From Phorcus lineatus (lineage: Eukaryota > Mollusca > Gastropoda > Trochida > Trochidae), in NCBI GenBank assembly GCA_921293015.1, contig OV121082.1, positions 23,847,997 to 23,911,996 of the forward strand: a stretch of DNA of 64,000 bases, written 5' to 3'. Below the pieces are notes generated by a model. The model worked only from the letters and a program-made list of their open reading frames with translations, was not told the DNA's origin and searched no databases. Both the position numbers and the translations under genes were made by a program. Of this stretch, positions 47,054 to 58,290 are shown piece after piece (within the stretch, counting starts at the first letter, position 1; every line of letters starts with the position of its first letter).

Positions 47054-50040
47054 GGTCTCTCAACATTCGAGACAGTAATTTTGAAAGCATACATACTCTT
47101 CATACACTTCAGCCTCGTGATTTCTTCATGAACCTAAGCAGCATGTGCCTTTTAGAACTGAATCGTCTTCTCAGACAATCGAATAACGTCTCTCAATCAT
47201 CTTCCTCATTTAAAATAGACTCGTGTTTGACATTTCTAGACATTGACTCTGTAGTGAACTAGGTGTACAGGCAAGGATAAGGTCTCCCACTATTCGCATT
47301 AGCAAATATTGGTCATGGTGACTCATTCTAACTCAGTAATTGGAACAAAAATCAAATTATATTTGAATCAAACGTAGAATTTGTCTCCTGAAAATGAGTC
47401 TTCTGCCTTTAATTAATTACTTTCTTTCCAATGTGGCATTTTCAACAGAATTTTGTTTGTTATCATGAAAATACTATTTAAAACACAATAGTTAACATCG
47501 AAACCTGGCATGATTATTCAGTAATAGATAGAATAAATTTGTTATTTTCTTTACAATGATGAATAAGTGTGTTCAAACCAAAAAAATGTTTCTTTGATGT
47601 CACCAAAACCTATCGAACCAAGAATCATTTTGTTGTTCCAGACCTGTCTCTTTAAACGTGGATTGAATGGTGTAATTCTTTCCCAAAATTGCTACACTTA
47701 AGGGTGATCTATAAGCTAGACTTAACTACATTCTTGATTGACTGTCTTAAGACATGCAATGGTCGAACCATTGATATGTCTTTGTGCAAAGATAACATTA
47801 TTTTGCGTCGCTTAACGGTTTTCAAAGTTTAAATCTTAAAGCGGAGAAATAATTAGATTTGCGATTAAGGTTTGTTTATTTTTACACATTCGCACCCGAA
47901 TCATTTCCGATTGTCAACCAAAAACCTGTATAATTATAGATGTCCTGTAAATTAATGAACGCAAAATCAACTCGTCATTTTGTCCTTATCGCCTTATCAC
48001 GTGCTTTGCGTGTGACACGATTTCCTCGCGTTTGTCAAATGTCTCTGAATTTGTAAACATGTTCATTTCAATAGAAAGGAATTGCTCGTTTTGTTTATCG
48101 TTAAACTTTCATGTACATTTGATCGTGATGCACGTGCAACATGAATCTCTCGTTTTCTCAATGACTTGCGAATCTTGGTTGGAGGGTTATTGAATTTGTC
48201 GTATACCAGGTTAATCAAGCGCCACAGGAAAGTTTATATATAGGAAGATGCATATAAACACTATCCTTTTCTCAAATAAATCAATTTTTTAATGAAAATA
48301 TAAGTTCAAGTTCAAACTCTTCGTCATCGTTGCTGTGTTCTTGAACTTGTATTCATATAAAGAAAAAATGTAATGTTCTGTCCTGTTTGCTTATGAAGAC
48401 GAGAGGATATAAGAAGATCTGAAATTGTATTTCCCTTAGCTCAAGACCAAAGCGCGTTGTAATACATCTTCTGAGAGACTGGAAGTTCCAACTATTCTAT
48501 TTGCTTACTCAGGGCGAGTGATTTCAGACCAGATTTCCCTAATGAAAAGTAGCAGGGTTGATAAAGTGAAGAGAATCGGAACATTAAACCCTGGGGGAAC
48601 ATCAAACCCTTGGTTACCGGGATGGAGTTCCGTAGGTTCTTGCAACGATATATTTCATATGGAATTTTATTTTTTTCATTTTCTGCTTAATTGATTATAG
48701 CATCATGTTATCGTGCAATCTTGTTTTGATTTCTCAATCTTGACGATTTTGTTTTCAGTTATAAAGCGTTAACGTTTTTTATCATCTCGAGAATCTCATC
48801 ACCGATAGGTCGATGTGACCTTGGATTACTACTGATATCTCCGTCTTAAGCGAAGTGATAAATGTTTTTACCCCTCCATGATAAAAGCGTCTCCTTAAAG
48901 AGCGTGCAGAGTGAGCGTCTTCAAATGTAAGTCGCACTGAACACATCTTGGTTACTTTTAATCAAACGACATGCCCTTTTGACATGACCTCTAACCCCTG
49001 AACCTGTGTTCGAGAGCTGCTCCAGTATCTTTGTACTTATCGAAAGCGTTTGGATATACATTCACAGTTTATATATCTGATTCTGTCAATTCGTTAGCAT
49101 TCGTTAAGATTAATTCTTTATTTTATTCCGTCAAGGGTGACATAGGGATGTATTTGTATTAGTATAAAACCTAACGCGGGATTAATACATCCCAATGTTA
49201 CCCTTGACCGAATGTTATAACTTATCGTATGGCTTTCAGTTAAAAGTTATAACTGTGAGGAAGAAAAAGAATATATCGGCATTGATATATTTTTATATTA
49301 TATATCAGAAAACCAGTAAACCTGTGAGAGGAAACTTGAATCACACGTTTGAATTATCACTTTGAAGTTATCAATTTAGCAATTAAGTTTTTCAGACTAA
49401 TACATGATATGTGTATGGTATCTTGTTCTCAATTATTATTTATGATAAGAGCAATAGGTTCAATCACTCTTAACAATGGCTACTTAGTATTGAATATGGC
49501 TATGGTTATTTGTGTATATGAAGTAACAAATATTAACTTGCTGACTTAATCAATATATTGCACATTCTTCTCTAGCAATTATTGACGAATTGAAATTGTT
49601 TTCACAACAGTAAATCTAGCGTGAGTTTACTACAGATCATCTATATTATTAAAAGGGATACTATGTTCATTGTAAATGCTTAACAGCTTGAAAGATATCT
49701 TTCAATTTCATTCATAATCTATGATTAAACAAGCCAATAAATTAGACGTGATGCAGCTCGCCTTTTTACTGACCTTTCTAGATATACCTCATCGATTTTG
49801 TTGTAAAAATGATGGTTTGATTTACTCTCTTAAAGCAAAAGATGTTAGTTAACATCATAACGTAAAATCCGTCTTTCACCAATATATCTTCAGGATATAC
49901 TTCAAAATTAATTATTCAAACATATTGTTTTAAAAACTTCAGAAAATATTGTTAAAATCAGAACACTCTATATCAATCCTATTTTACAGTGCATTGCATG
50001 TCTCTCTATCTGTAATAAATTCAAATCTGTACATATTCAT
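47054..50040. other. Non-coding AT-rich DNA
   Basis: No gene is seen apart from the fold-back at 49125-49213. The stretch 48940-49030 is a little richer in GC but has no open frame of note. Confidence 0.5.
49125..49213. mobile_element. Fold-back hairpin, 30-bp arms and 29-nt loop
   Basis: Arm 49125-49154 (ATTCCGTCAAGGGTGACATA ...) matches the inverse of 49184-49213 at 27 of 30 bases. A weaker inverted pair GTTATAACT/AGTTATAAC follows at 49214-49252. It is probably the core of a palindromic MITE. Confidence 0.8.
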
Positions 50041-50042
50041 AC

Positions 50043-50315
50043 CTCACAAACTTTCGGTAATTTCTCGTGTACATATTTTGAATCCATGTCCGTCTCTTTG
50101 TGTAGATTGTTGAGAGATAATTGATGTTACCATATGAATCTGGAAAGGACCTTTCTAAGGAATATACTTTGTGCTCATTCCTTTTCTGAAATGGTGGCAC
50201 GTGATCCTGTGCATAGCTCAGTTGACCGCCATCAGTGAAGTTCAGCAATATCTGGCGCGGCTCGCCGATCATTGCTGTAATAAATGAGAGTTCAAGGGTT
50301 ATTTCTTGCCCCACA
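50043..50315 (-). CDS. Candidate internal exon of an unidentified minus-strand gene
   Basis: On the minus strand the segment is preceded by ...GACATGTCTCAG (AG at 50317-50316) and followed by GTATGAATATG (GT at 50042-50041), a good donor (GAG|GTATGA). It is open throughout: 273 nt, about 90 residues, phase 2 at both ends. This symmetric pattern is typical of modular domain exons. An alternative acceptor, TTTATTACAG, would start it at 50274 but break the symmetry. The protein reads VGQEITLELSF, QILLNFTDGGQ, HKVYSLERSFPDSYGN and YLSTIYTKRRTW, alternating hydrophobic strands with a DGG turn, faintly like a PKD or Ig-like beta-sandwich. Local GC is higher than in the flanks. No partner exon was found within the window. 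It could still be a chance frame. Confidence 0.4.
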
Positions 50316-50336
50316 CTGAGACATGTCTTGAGAAAC

Positions 50337-50555
50337 TTGTGGTGTCCCCTTAGGCAAGAGACTTTATTCAAAATGTGCTTCTGTTCACCCAGCAGTACTA
50401 ATTGGGTACCTGGTGTAGATTGTGTTGGAGGTGACCTTTAAGCGCTGTAATCGGCAGCTCGGGTTAGACAAGGGTAATGATGATTGTAAGGCGCCTAGGA
50501 ACAGCCCAGCTGAAACTCGGCGCTATAAAAATTGATTATTATTATAAAAAATAGA
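50337..50555 (+). mobile_element. SINE-like element with ATT-rich tail
   Basis: It has CCCCTTAGGCAAGAGACTTT, TTCACCCAGCAG, ATTGGGTACCTGG, GGCGCCTAGGAACAGCCCAG and CGGCGCTATAAAAATTGATT in order, then a TTATTATTATA tail. The phrases are typical of marine-invertebrate SINE bodies with an (ATT)n end. The pol III head was not found, so it is 5'-truncated or inserted beside the candidate exon. Confidence 0.65.
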
Positions 50556-50901
50556 TTATCATAAATATACGTCAATCAATTCAATACGACAGATGAAAAA
50601 AGGCTATATCCTTTCATGTTGATATTGATACCAGTGACTTCGCGTCACCTTGATATGATACCGGTGTCCGGAATATTTATTGCTCTGATGTACAACAAAT
50701 CATACAATTGTCAACTCAATTTGGACATCCACGAGTTCCTTGAACATGGCATAGAAGAGATATCAACTCTAAAAGAGCCATGAAAAATGACATGGCCAAA
50801 TGTACGATGTCGCTTATCCACATAATAAAGTTCAAGGGCAAGTATGAAGTGAGATTCTTTCTACAAAATATTTCAAGGGCGTGTAAACATCACAATCGAC
50901 C

Positions 50902-51526
50902 TTACTACCATCACCATCCCTGAAGTCAACAACATCACCAACATCACCTGCATTTCTACCATCACAATCTCTCAACTCAACAACATCACCTGCATTACTA
51001 CCATCACCATCTCTGTACTCAACAACATCACCTGCATTACTACCATCACCATCTCTGTACTCAACAACATCACCTGCATTACTACCATCACAATCTCTGT
51101 ACTCAACAACATCACCTGCATTACTACCATCACAATCTCTGAACTCAACAACATCACCTGCATTACTACCATCACCATCTCTGTACTCAACAACATCACC
51201 TGCATTACTACCATCACCATCTCTGTACTCAACAACATCACCTGCATTACTACCATCACCATCTCTGTACTCAACAACATCACCTGCATTACTACCATCA
51301 CCATCCCTGAAGTCAACAACATCACCAACATCACCTGCATTTCTACCATCACAATCTCTCAACTCAACAACATCACCTGCATTACTACCATCACAATCTC
51401 TGAACTCAACAACATCACCTGCATTACTACCATCACCATCTCTGTACTCAACAACATCACCTGCATTACTACCATCACAATCTCTGAACTCAACGACATC
51501 ACAAACATCACATGCATCACTACCAT
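50902..51526. repeat. 42-bp VNTR, about 14.5 units, open on the minus strand
   Basis: The unit contains CATCACCTGCATTACTACCA, then TCACCATCTCTGTACTCAACAA. Two halves share a variant block (CCATCCCTGAAGTCAACAAC with an extra CAACATCAC) at 50914 and 51301. They are 387 bp apart, nine units plus 9 bp. On the minus strand a 257-codon frame (51605-50832) starts with a hydrophobic, signal-like stretch, then repeats the 14-mer SNAGDVVEYRDGDG (very acidic), and ends in a unique tail. Unit differences change amino acids (Y/F, G/C) and a second frame is also open over 381 nt, which favours a non-coding VNTR. An acidic secreted repeat protein is a weak alternative. Confidence 0.9.
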
Positions 51527-51605
51527 GTAGTAAGAGTGGATGAAAAAAGTTGGTGATGAAGATGTAGATAGGGACGATAATCCAACATTGAAAGAACTGA
51601 TACAT

Positions 51606-53199
51606 TCTGTTAAGATAATTTATCTCCTGTTTCTACTCTTGCCTTTGAGTTTCTCGATAACCAATCCAAGGCCAAATTATCTTTTCAAACTGCACAGGAT
51701 ACTTTTGTGATTGATTTTACCATCGTTTCGATATATCTTCTGTGGATTGCAAAATTGACATTTATATAAACATTTAAAAGCTCTTCATATACAAAGAAAA
51801 ACATGCTTCTATCCATGCACAAACAAGGCCAATTGCATCGCATCTACATTTACATTGAAAGGACTCACTCCTCAACCATTAAATCGCAACGATCTGACTT
51901 GGGATTGTTTTGTTTGAAACAAAATACGACTTCAAAGCAAAGGGGAAAGTGTCAATTTCGCTCAGATGAGAGTTAACGCAAAATAAACTGATCATTAGTG
52001 AATTAGAAATGGAAGAATTAAAAAAATCTCGGATCTTATCCTTGACATGACATTTAATAGAATCCACATCACGTGTATCGATTGCTGATATACATTTCAA
52101 TCAGAGATCGGTCATGAAAAACATTTTATATAAAACTGTTTATTTTTATAATACTCAACTTATAAGCACTTAGATGCTGATTTTCATAACAAACCAACTC
52201 TTCTCGATATATTTGACTCTAACAACAGACTCTGTGGCCCTTAATTCAAATAATGCCCTAATAATGAAAATTACAACCATTCCTTTAAAACTTAGCTAAT
52301 GATAGCTCATTAATTTAAGTGAAATCAAACTTGTTTATCTGACAATTTTTATAAAGAAATGAAAGCTCAAAGATCGTAAATGAACCCCCACAGCGTTGCC
52401 ATAGAGACTAGTTTATTCTTATACAGGTAAAATGATGCAGATTTTGACCGCCGTCTTAAAAAAAATAAATCCCTATATCAATGTGCTAGCTGTTATTCTT
52501 TCAAAGCATAATCAATATAAAATCGAATTTAGAGTCATTACGTAATTAGATCGAAATGAATATTTATAAATACTGCATCAATCGATTAGTGTCAGTTAGA
52601 TATCTAAATGGGTGTATTAGCGCTTTGAAACGAACCTTATGGTTGAACTCTTTATACAGTTTATACTGAATACTCTTTAGATTACAAAACCGTTGTTTTT
52701 AACTGTCAAGTTTTTGTTTAGAAATTTAAATGCTGAATTGTTGTTAATAATATAGTAGCTTTATATAAAACACTAACGTTTTGCAAACAAACAAGGACAG
52801 GCTGCTTTTTCGGTTCTTTCAGCTTTTTTTAAGTTTAGTTTTTTAGTTTTCCCAACAAGCATTAACACGTGTTCCGTGAAAAATGTGAATGATGATACGT
52901 TGCCTAAATGAAATAAAAATATATTTACAAAGCCTTGAAACACTACATCTGGTTATTTAAAATAGAGACTCTTTTAACTAGAAAGATTCAAACAGTTTTT
53001 CTCTCCGGAAAAACATTTTTTATATGTGTACAAAGGATCATGATGAATATGAAAGAAAATGCTATAAGTGACAGACTATCAAAATCTTTATGAATGCTTC
53101 TTTTGACTTATCAATGTCCTTAAAAGGAATCGTAATTTCGAAGCTGATACTGAGCGACCATGTGGGTCAATACATCCTGTTTTCAGGTACCTTTTTTAA
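51606..53199. other. Non-coding AT-rich DNA
   Basis: No supported gene. The minus-strand frame 51879-52100 (73 codons) has an AG upstream but no motif. The rest is AT-rich without visible repeats. Confidence 0.45.
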
Positions 53200-53350
53200 C
53201 AGATGGGTGGACAGGATGCAATATGGATGGCGTACCTTGCCTAAGGACATAACGCTATATAGGACCCAGGTCACAAATCTTTGGTGTCTCCACCGGGATT
53301 CGAACCCACCAATCTACCTAAGCTATTCATGGACAACTTGCCATCACCAT
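53200..53350 (-). mobile_element. Degenerate tRNA-like or SINE insertion
   Basis: It has GTACCTTGCCTAAGGACATA, then ACGC, and CCACCGGGATTCGAACCCACC, which is a B box (GGTTCGAATCCC type) on the minus strand. The combination recurs in many invertebrate repeats. The A-box half is not recognisable. Confidence 0.5.
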
Positions 53351-53754
53351 GCAACAATATATATTCAGCATTGTTAAATCATTGTATTGTTAAATAATGA
53401 TATTTACAGAAGTGTGTAGATTTTCTTTTTATCTCGGGCACAACTAAGTCCGAATAATAGCAATAAACATGATCATGAAATATTTAAATTGATATGAAGT
53501 ATAAGGAGCTTATAATAGTATTTGAGATAATACAAAAGATTTTTTTTTTTTAAATTCACTTAGAAATAAATTTGATTGAATAGAATGAATAATAATAATA
53601 CACCAAAACCACTTTGGACAATTTAGACAACTGATTTAGGTTACTGGCAAGTACTAAACCCTAATAGTAGTGAAATCTTAGAATATAGGATTCTCTCTTT
53701 AAATTTTGAGGTAAAAGGCAAGAAAGCCGTTATATGTCAATGTAAAGTTTATCA
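53351..53754. other. Non-coding AT-rich DNA
   Basis: Nothing is recognised in this stretch. Confidence 0.4.
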
Positions 53755-53900
53755 ATGTAGGGCAGCATGACTCGAGTAAAAGCTGCATGACCTTTGACCC
53801 GTGAATAAATCGGAAATGAAATTGACAAGTGGTTGCACGGGCTGCACGGAATTTGCGGGGTAAGCGTGGCTTTGCGGTTAAGGAAAGAATTTGAAACATT
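53755..53900 (-). repeat. DR1-bearing dispersed repeat, inverted copy 1
   Basis: On the plus strand it reads TGACCTTTGACCC (53788-53800, inverse of a perfect DR1), CGGAAATGAAATTGACAAG, GTTGCACGGGCTGCACGG and AGCGTGGCTTTGCGGTTAA. It aligns in reverse with the copies at 21443, 23438, 33089 and 40395. Confidence 0.7.
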
Positions 53901-55369
53901 TTCAAATAGAGAATATCTATTTGAGCTTGAAAATAAAGATATGCAATATTACGATTATTTAAATAGTAAAGATTAATCATCATTTGTTGAACTTTGAAAC
54001 CATTATTATTTGTCAGAAAAGTTTAAAACTAAACTTTTATCTAATTATTTCATATTTCAATAGCTAAACGTTCATGACCGGCCATCGTGTATATTGTGTT
54101 GCGAATAGTGCCATCTGAATTGCAGTTATGTAATTAAATGATAACAAGTGATAGACATTCTTTTTATTTTTCAACATTTTAATCTTAATCGCTAAATAAA
54201 GATGCATTGCAATGGTGATTTATAAAGAAAATGATAATGAAACAGAAGTTATTAATTGTTAAATGTATCAAATTGTACCAGAGTCAAAGACGAAGCCGAG
54301 CATCATAGGTGTGGGTCTAGGTTTGAAACTACAGATTGTTTTGATATTCAAACTTAAATGCTATATTTACTACAAGGCTATTTGATCCATGACATTTGTG
54401 TGTTTATTACTATAATTGTTACACACTTAATTGACTTAAGTTGTGACATTGCGTCATACATCTGATTTGATAAGGTTATTGTCAGTTATAAAGACAAATT
54501 TAACCATGATCTTACAACATTCATCTGATAAACAAACCCACGGATTGTTATGTAAAATTCCTTTACATTAGAAACTGCGATGAAAAAATTGTTTTCTGTA
54601 AACTTTAAAACACAACCATTAACACATAACAATCAAAATCAATGGCAATACTGCTTATTAGACAATAATTTCCAAAGTTTTTATGAAAACAAACTAATCA
54701 TCTAAATCATCTTAAATATTGGTTAAAGATCTCATTTTGGATTGATAGAAATAAAAAACAAAGGTTTCCTTATGCAAGAGAATTTTTTTAATCAAAAGTG
54801 TAGTTTTTAAATGACCTCAAATGATTAAACGATGTTTACACAAAAATGGCCTCCAGAGGTTTTGCATGAAACTTGATTATTTCCAGTATAACCACGGATG
54901 ATCGCGTTGAATGATAAAATGTTTTTTCCATAGAAATATACTTATTGGGGAATATATTTGATGAAATAACATTTCAAATACACGTGCTACTTTCCCTTAA
55001 ACTCACTCTTGTCCTATACATAACTGCTTGAAAAGCTAGTCTTGACATTGGATACAAAATCAAATTTCTTCTTTCTTGCATCTTAAATCTTTTCTTTTTT
55101 TTCAGAATAATAATTTAAGAGACTGGTTGTTAGTCAAAGAGTTCGAATTAATTAGATTCGTAGCCAGGGGTGTTGTGAAGATTTATGGGGAAATTAAAGC
55201 TTGATTTAGCCTCAGTAGTGTTTTGGGCCTTCTTCCTGAGTAATACTCATCAGAGATTAAAACGAAAGCATCTCGAAATCCCATATCACCTCATCTAAAT
55301 CTTTTTCAATCACTTACCACGTGAATGACGTTTTTGAGAAGGGAGTGAATGCCAAGGCATGAAAAAAGC
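53901..55369. other. Non-coding AT-rich DNA
   Basis: No gene is seen. 54800-54865 is an inverted relative of 3003-3190. 55215-55260 contains GGGCCTTCTTCCTGAG and ACTCATCAGAG, phrases often seen in fold-back or Penelope-type repeats, without enough context to classify. Confidence 0.45.
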
Positions 55370-55530
55370 ATGCAGAAAGCATGACGTCACAAACACGTGT
55401 TGCAGCGACCTTTGGTCTGCCAGGTGTGTCGTGGATTTCGTAACGGGAAGTGAAATTGACAACCAGTACAACTTGCTGCACGGGATTATCGTAGAAAACA
55501 TGGGATTGCGGTTTGTCAGGAATTTGAGGC
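55370..55530 (-). repeat. DR1-bearing dispersed repeat, inverted copy 2
   Basis: It has GCATGACGTCAC (a perfect CRE at 55382-55389), CGACCTTTGGTCTGCCAGGT, AAGTGAAATTGACAACCAGT and CTTGCTGCACGGGATTATCG. The DR1 is damaged. Open frames on both strands here are shadows. Confidence 0.7.
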
Positions 55531-55934
55531 ACGTTACAGTCGCCCATTTTCTTACATAACTGTTTCCACCTACTTAATAACATTATGGTTCGTCAATTAT
55601 ATAATAATACCTAACCCTCGCATTTATAGTTTTTTTTAATTCATTAGATTGATTATTGATGGTGTGTGTGTGTTCGTGCGTGTGTGTGTCTACATTTAGT
55701 GAAAAAATACACAATAACCTTTGACAAGGAAGTGGTAATATTTTAAATCGACAACTTCCTGAAAACCTGCTGCTCGAGAATTTCGAGGCTAGATACAAAG
55801 GTATTAATAATTGATATATGCAAATACTTTTCTGCTCTAATTTCATCATATGAAATACAGTTACATTGTTGTACTAAATAAAACTAAATATAAAATTTGA
55901 CGAAGTTGATGTTTTATATCATTTAGATTGTAGT

Positions 55935-56100
55935 AAACAAATCACTTTTGACTCACTGTTTACTTCAACATACTGTAGCACGAGCCATATTAACCTTTGA
56001 CCCGACCAGGCGTGTCGTATTCGGAAATGAAATGTACAACCCACACAACGAGTTGCACGAGATTGTCGAGTATAGCGTGGTTTTGTGGCTTGCGAAGAAT
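55935..56100 (-). repeat. DR1-bearing dispersed repeat, inverted copy 3
   Basis: It has TAACCTTTGACCC (55991-56003), GACCAGGCGTGTCGTATTCG, GAAATGAAATGTACAACCCA and GAGTTGCACGAGATTGTCGA. It is the best match among the inverted copies to the plus-strand copies upstream. The 72-codon frame at 55948-56166 is a shadow. Confidence 0.7.
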
Positions 56101-57999
56101 GTACTGATGTGCACGGTTTTAAAGGACTTTAACTGGTCTTTTATGTATCGCTTAAGAAGGAATTAGATTTTTTTATTTATTTATTTGATTTTCATTATTT
56201 AAGACGTTTTAAGCAATTGTATATAGAGAAATGAGTATTGAGTAAATTTAGTTTGATAAATATATGTATGATAAAGCATAAACGTGTTTTTGACATCATG
56301 AATTTTAAAAAATCCTCAAGAGAAATATTCATGGTGTATTGTATGTCTGACTATTTCATATTCAATGTACATTAAGTTCCATTGACTTTGCATATACATT
56401 TACACATCAAAACCGTAAAATCATGTCGGAAAAACAACCTTTTTTAGCCAGAGAATTCACAACCTCGTCAAGTGATCATGTTCGATTTCATAATGGATTG
56501 ATGTCAGAATTATCATTTCTTCATGACACTCATGAAAATGTTAATGATGTTATCTATTCTCATATCATTATTAGTTAAACACATAAATAACTGATTCAAA
56601 GAGTAAATAATGTCGTCAACCCAGCACAAATATTAACTGCTGTAATAAAGCTTTAACAAGGATGATAGTGCTACTATTTCAATATCAGATGCCAGATTTG
56701 TGGAATGCTGAATGCTTGATAAAACACACTTGTGAAAAAACACTTTTACAAATCCATAACTACACTTTTACATATCCATAACTACTTAAACATGTAAACC
56801 TTTCAATCTATCATACGAGATATTCTTTGAAACCATGTTTCAAGATAGTGATTCTTTTTTCCAAACTGTTTAGAAATTAACCAGCTTGGGAATCGTGCGA
56901 ATCGATTATCTTACAACGCCACTGTGAATATAAGGACTTCCTCTCTCCATTTTTATTGAAATGGTTTATATTTATCACTTATATTCGCCTGACGACTGCA
57001 CTACATAACGAGGAGTTGTATTATTCTCTGACGAATGCTAGACAATTTTAATCTTCATCAATTACTTACGCGGTGTGCTTTTAGGTCCGTGACAAATCTT
57101 TTCATGAAGTATTGATTATGAAAGTAAGTACACTTAGCAATAAATTCAAGTGCCTTTTTGTCTTGCACCAACTTTAATATTATATAATTTCTTCTTCCGT
57201 CTTTAGAACAAATTGAATGTGCCGATTTACACATTAACCAAACATTGTGATATGAATTAACTTTCTATCACTTCGATTTTGTCACAAATCTGGAACATTT
57301 GCTTTTTGTCTGGTGGTTTTGTTAAAAAAATGCTTAACGTGTAAATTACGGTTAGAAGGAATCACGTGATAAACGTTGATTTCATATACCACCGTCGTTG
57401 TTGTGGCGATAGTCCATCGTTGGATTAACGGTCAAGGTCTTTGTGCGTCACCATATAGAAGCTGTTTGAAATGCATTTAATGATCAAGGCAGAATCAATG
57501 ATATCAAGATATATCAAAGAGAAAGAGACATCCATACTTAGATGGTCATTTGGCAAATTCAATGTAGATATAGTGTATACATACATACAATCTGCATACA
57601 AACATTGGAACTTGAATATTCGTCCGTTAGGGAGTATTGATTTTGGCTTGGCGCCTGTTGTGAGCTTTGCTATTAATCTTAATTCAATTTTGATTTTATG
57701 TCCAAGTCTTTGAAATATCTAAATATTGATATTTAAAGGAAATATGTATTATGGAAACTGTCATTGAAATTAGGAAATGACCATACAATATTTTAGGTAG
57801 ATACATGTAATGCATCTATTTTTATGATGAAATAAAATGTAAATTTTATCAAGAATAAAAAAATATCTTTGCATGGAATGACGTTCTTACGAAGTACAAA
57901 TTTGGTAATAAAAATATAAAACCGAAGTTGATCTAGAAAAACGCAGTACTTTCTTGTTTTTATGTTCAAAACAAATGTCACTAGTTTGTTGTCTTTAGG
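56101..57999. other. Non-coding AT-rich DNA
   Basis: No gene is seen. The open frame 57471-57713 has no recognisable motif. Confidence 0.45.
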
Positions 58000-58290
58000 C
58001 GAGGTGAGTTGATTTGGGGTTTAACGCCGCTTTCAAGAGTATTTCACTAGTATAATGGCTGCTAGTATAATTGCAGAGAGAAAGCCCTCAACGCAATACT
58101 TGCTATGCATTGCGGTGAAACCTGCGAGCATCAGCTGGAACTAGCAAACCATGGGTGGTACTGCGTTTAAATTCAGTGTAGCATTGCATCCGAACCTTAC
58201 TGAAGACAATCTTGCCGAGCCCCTGGCGGGATTCGAACCACGAGCCTCTTGATCGGAAGTCGAACGAGCTAAGCACTGCGCTATCCCGCA
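58000..58290 (-). mobile_element. Full-length mollusc-type tRNA-derived SINE
   Basis: On the minus strand it has an A box TAGCGCAGTGCTTAGCTCG (58283-58265), a B box GGTTCGAATCCCGCC (58239-58225), then GGGGCTCGGCAAG, the conserved body (AATTCAGTGTAGCATTGCA in plus sense) and a 3' end reading CGGCGTTAAACCCCAAATCA, then ACTCACC. It is about 290 bp. The pol III promoter looks intact, so this copy could still be transcribed. A 62-codon frame inside it is a by-product. Confidence 0.9.

Noticed and set aside
53699..53983. 94-codon minus-strand frame
   Set aside because: It overlaps an inverted copy of the DR1-bearing repeat and is not open in the other copies.
55215..55262. Hammerhead ribozyme on the minus strand (CTGATGAGTATTACTC)
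   Set aside because: The CTGATGAG and a small stem are there, but the stem is followed by AGGAAGA where GAAA is required, and no outer stems pair.
58218..58290. Functional tRNA gene
   Set aside because: A and B boxes are present, but the sequence continues into a known-type SINE body and lacks a well-paired acceptor stem and terminator.
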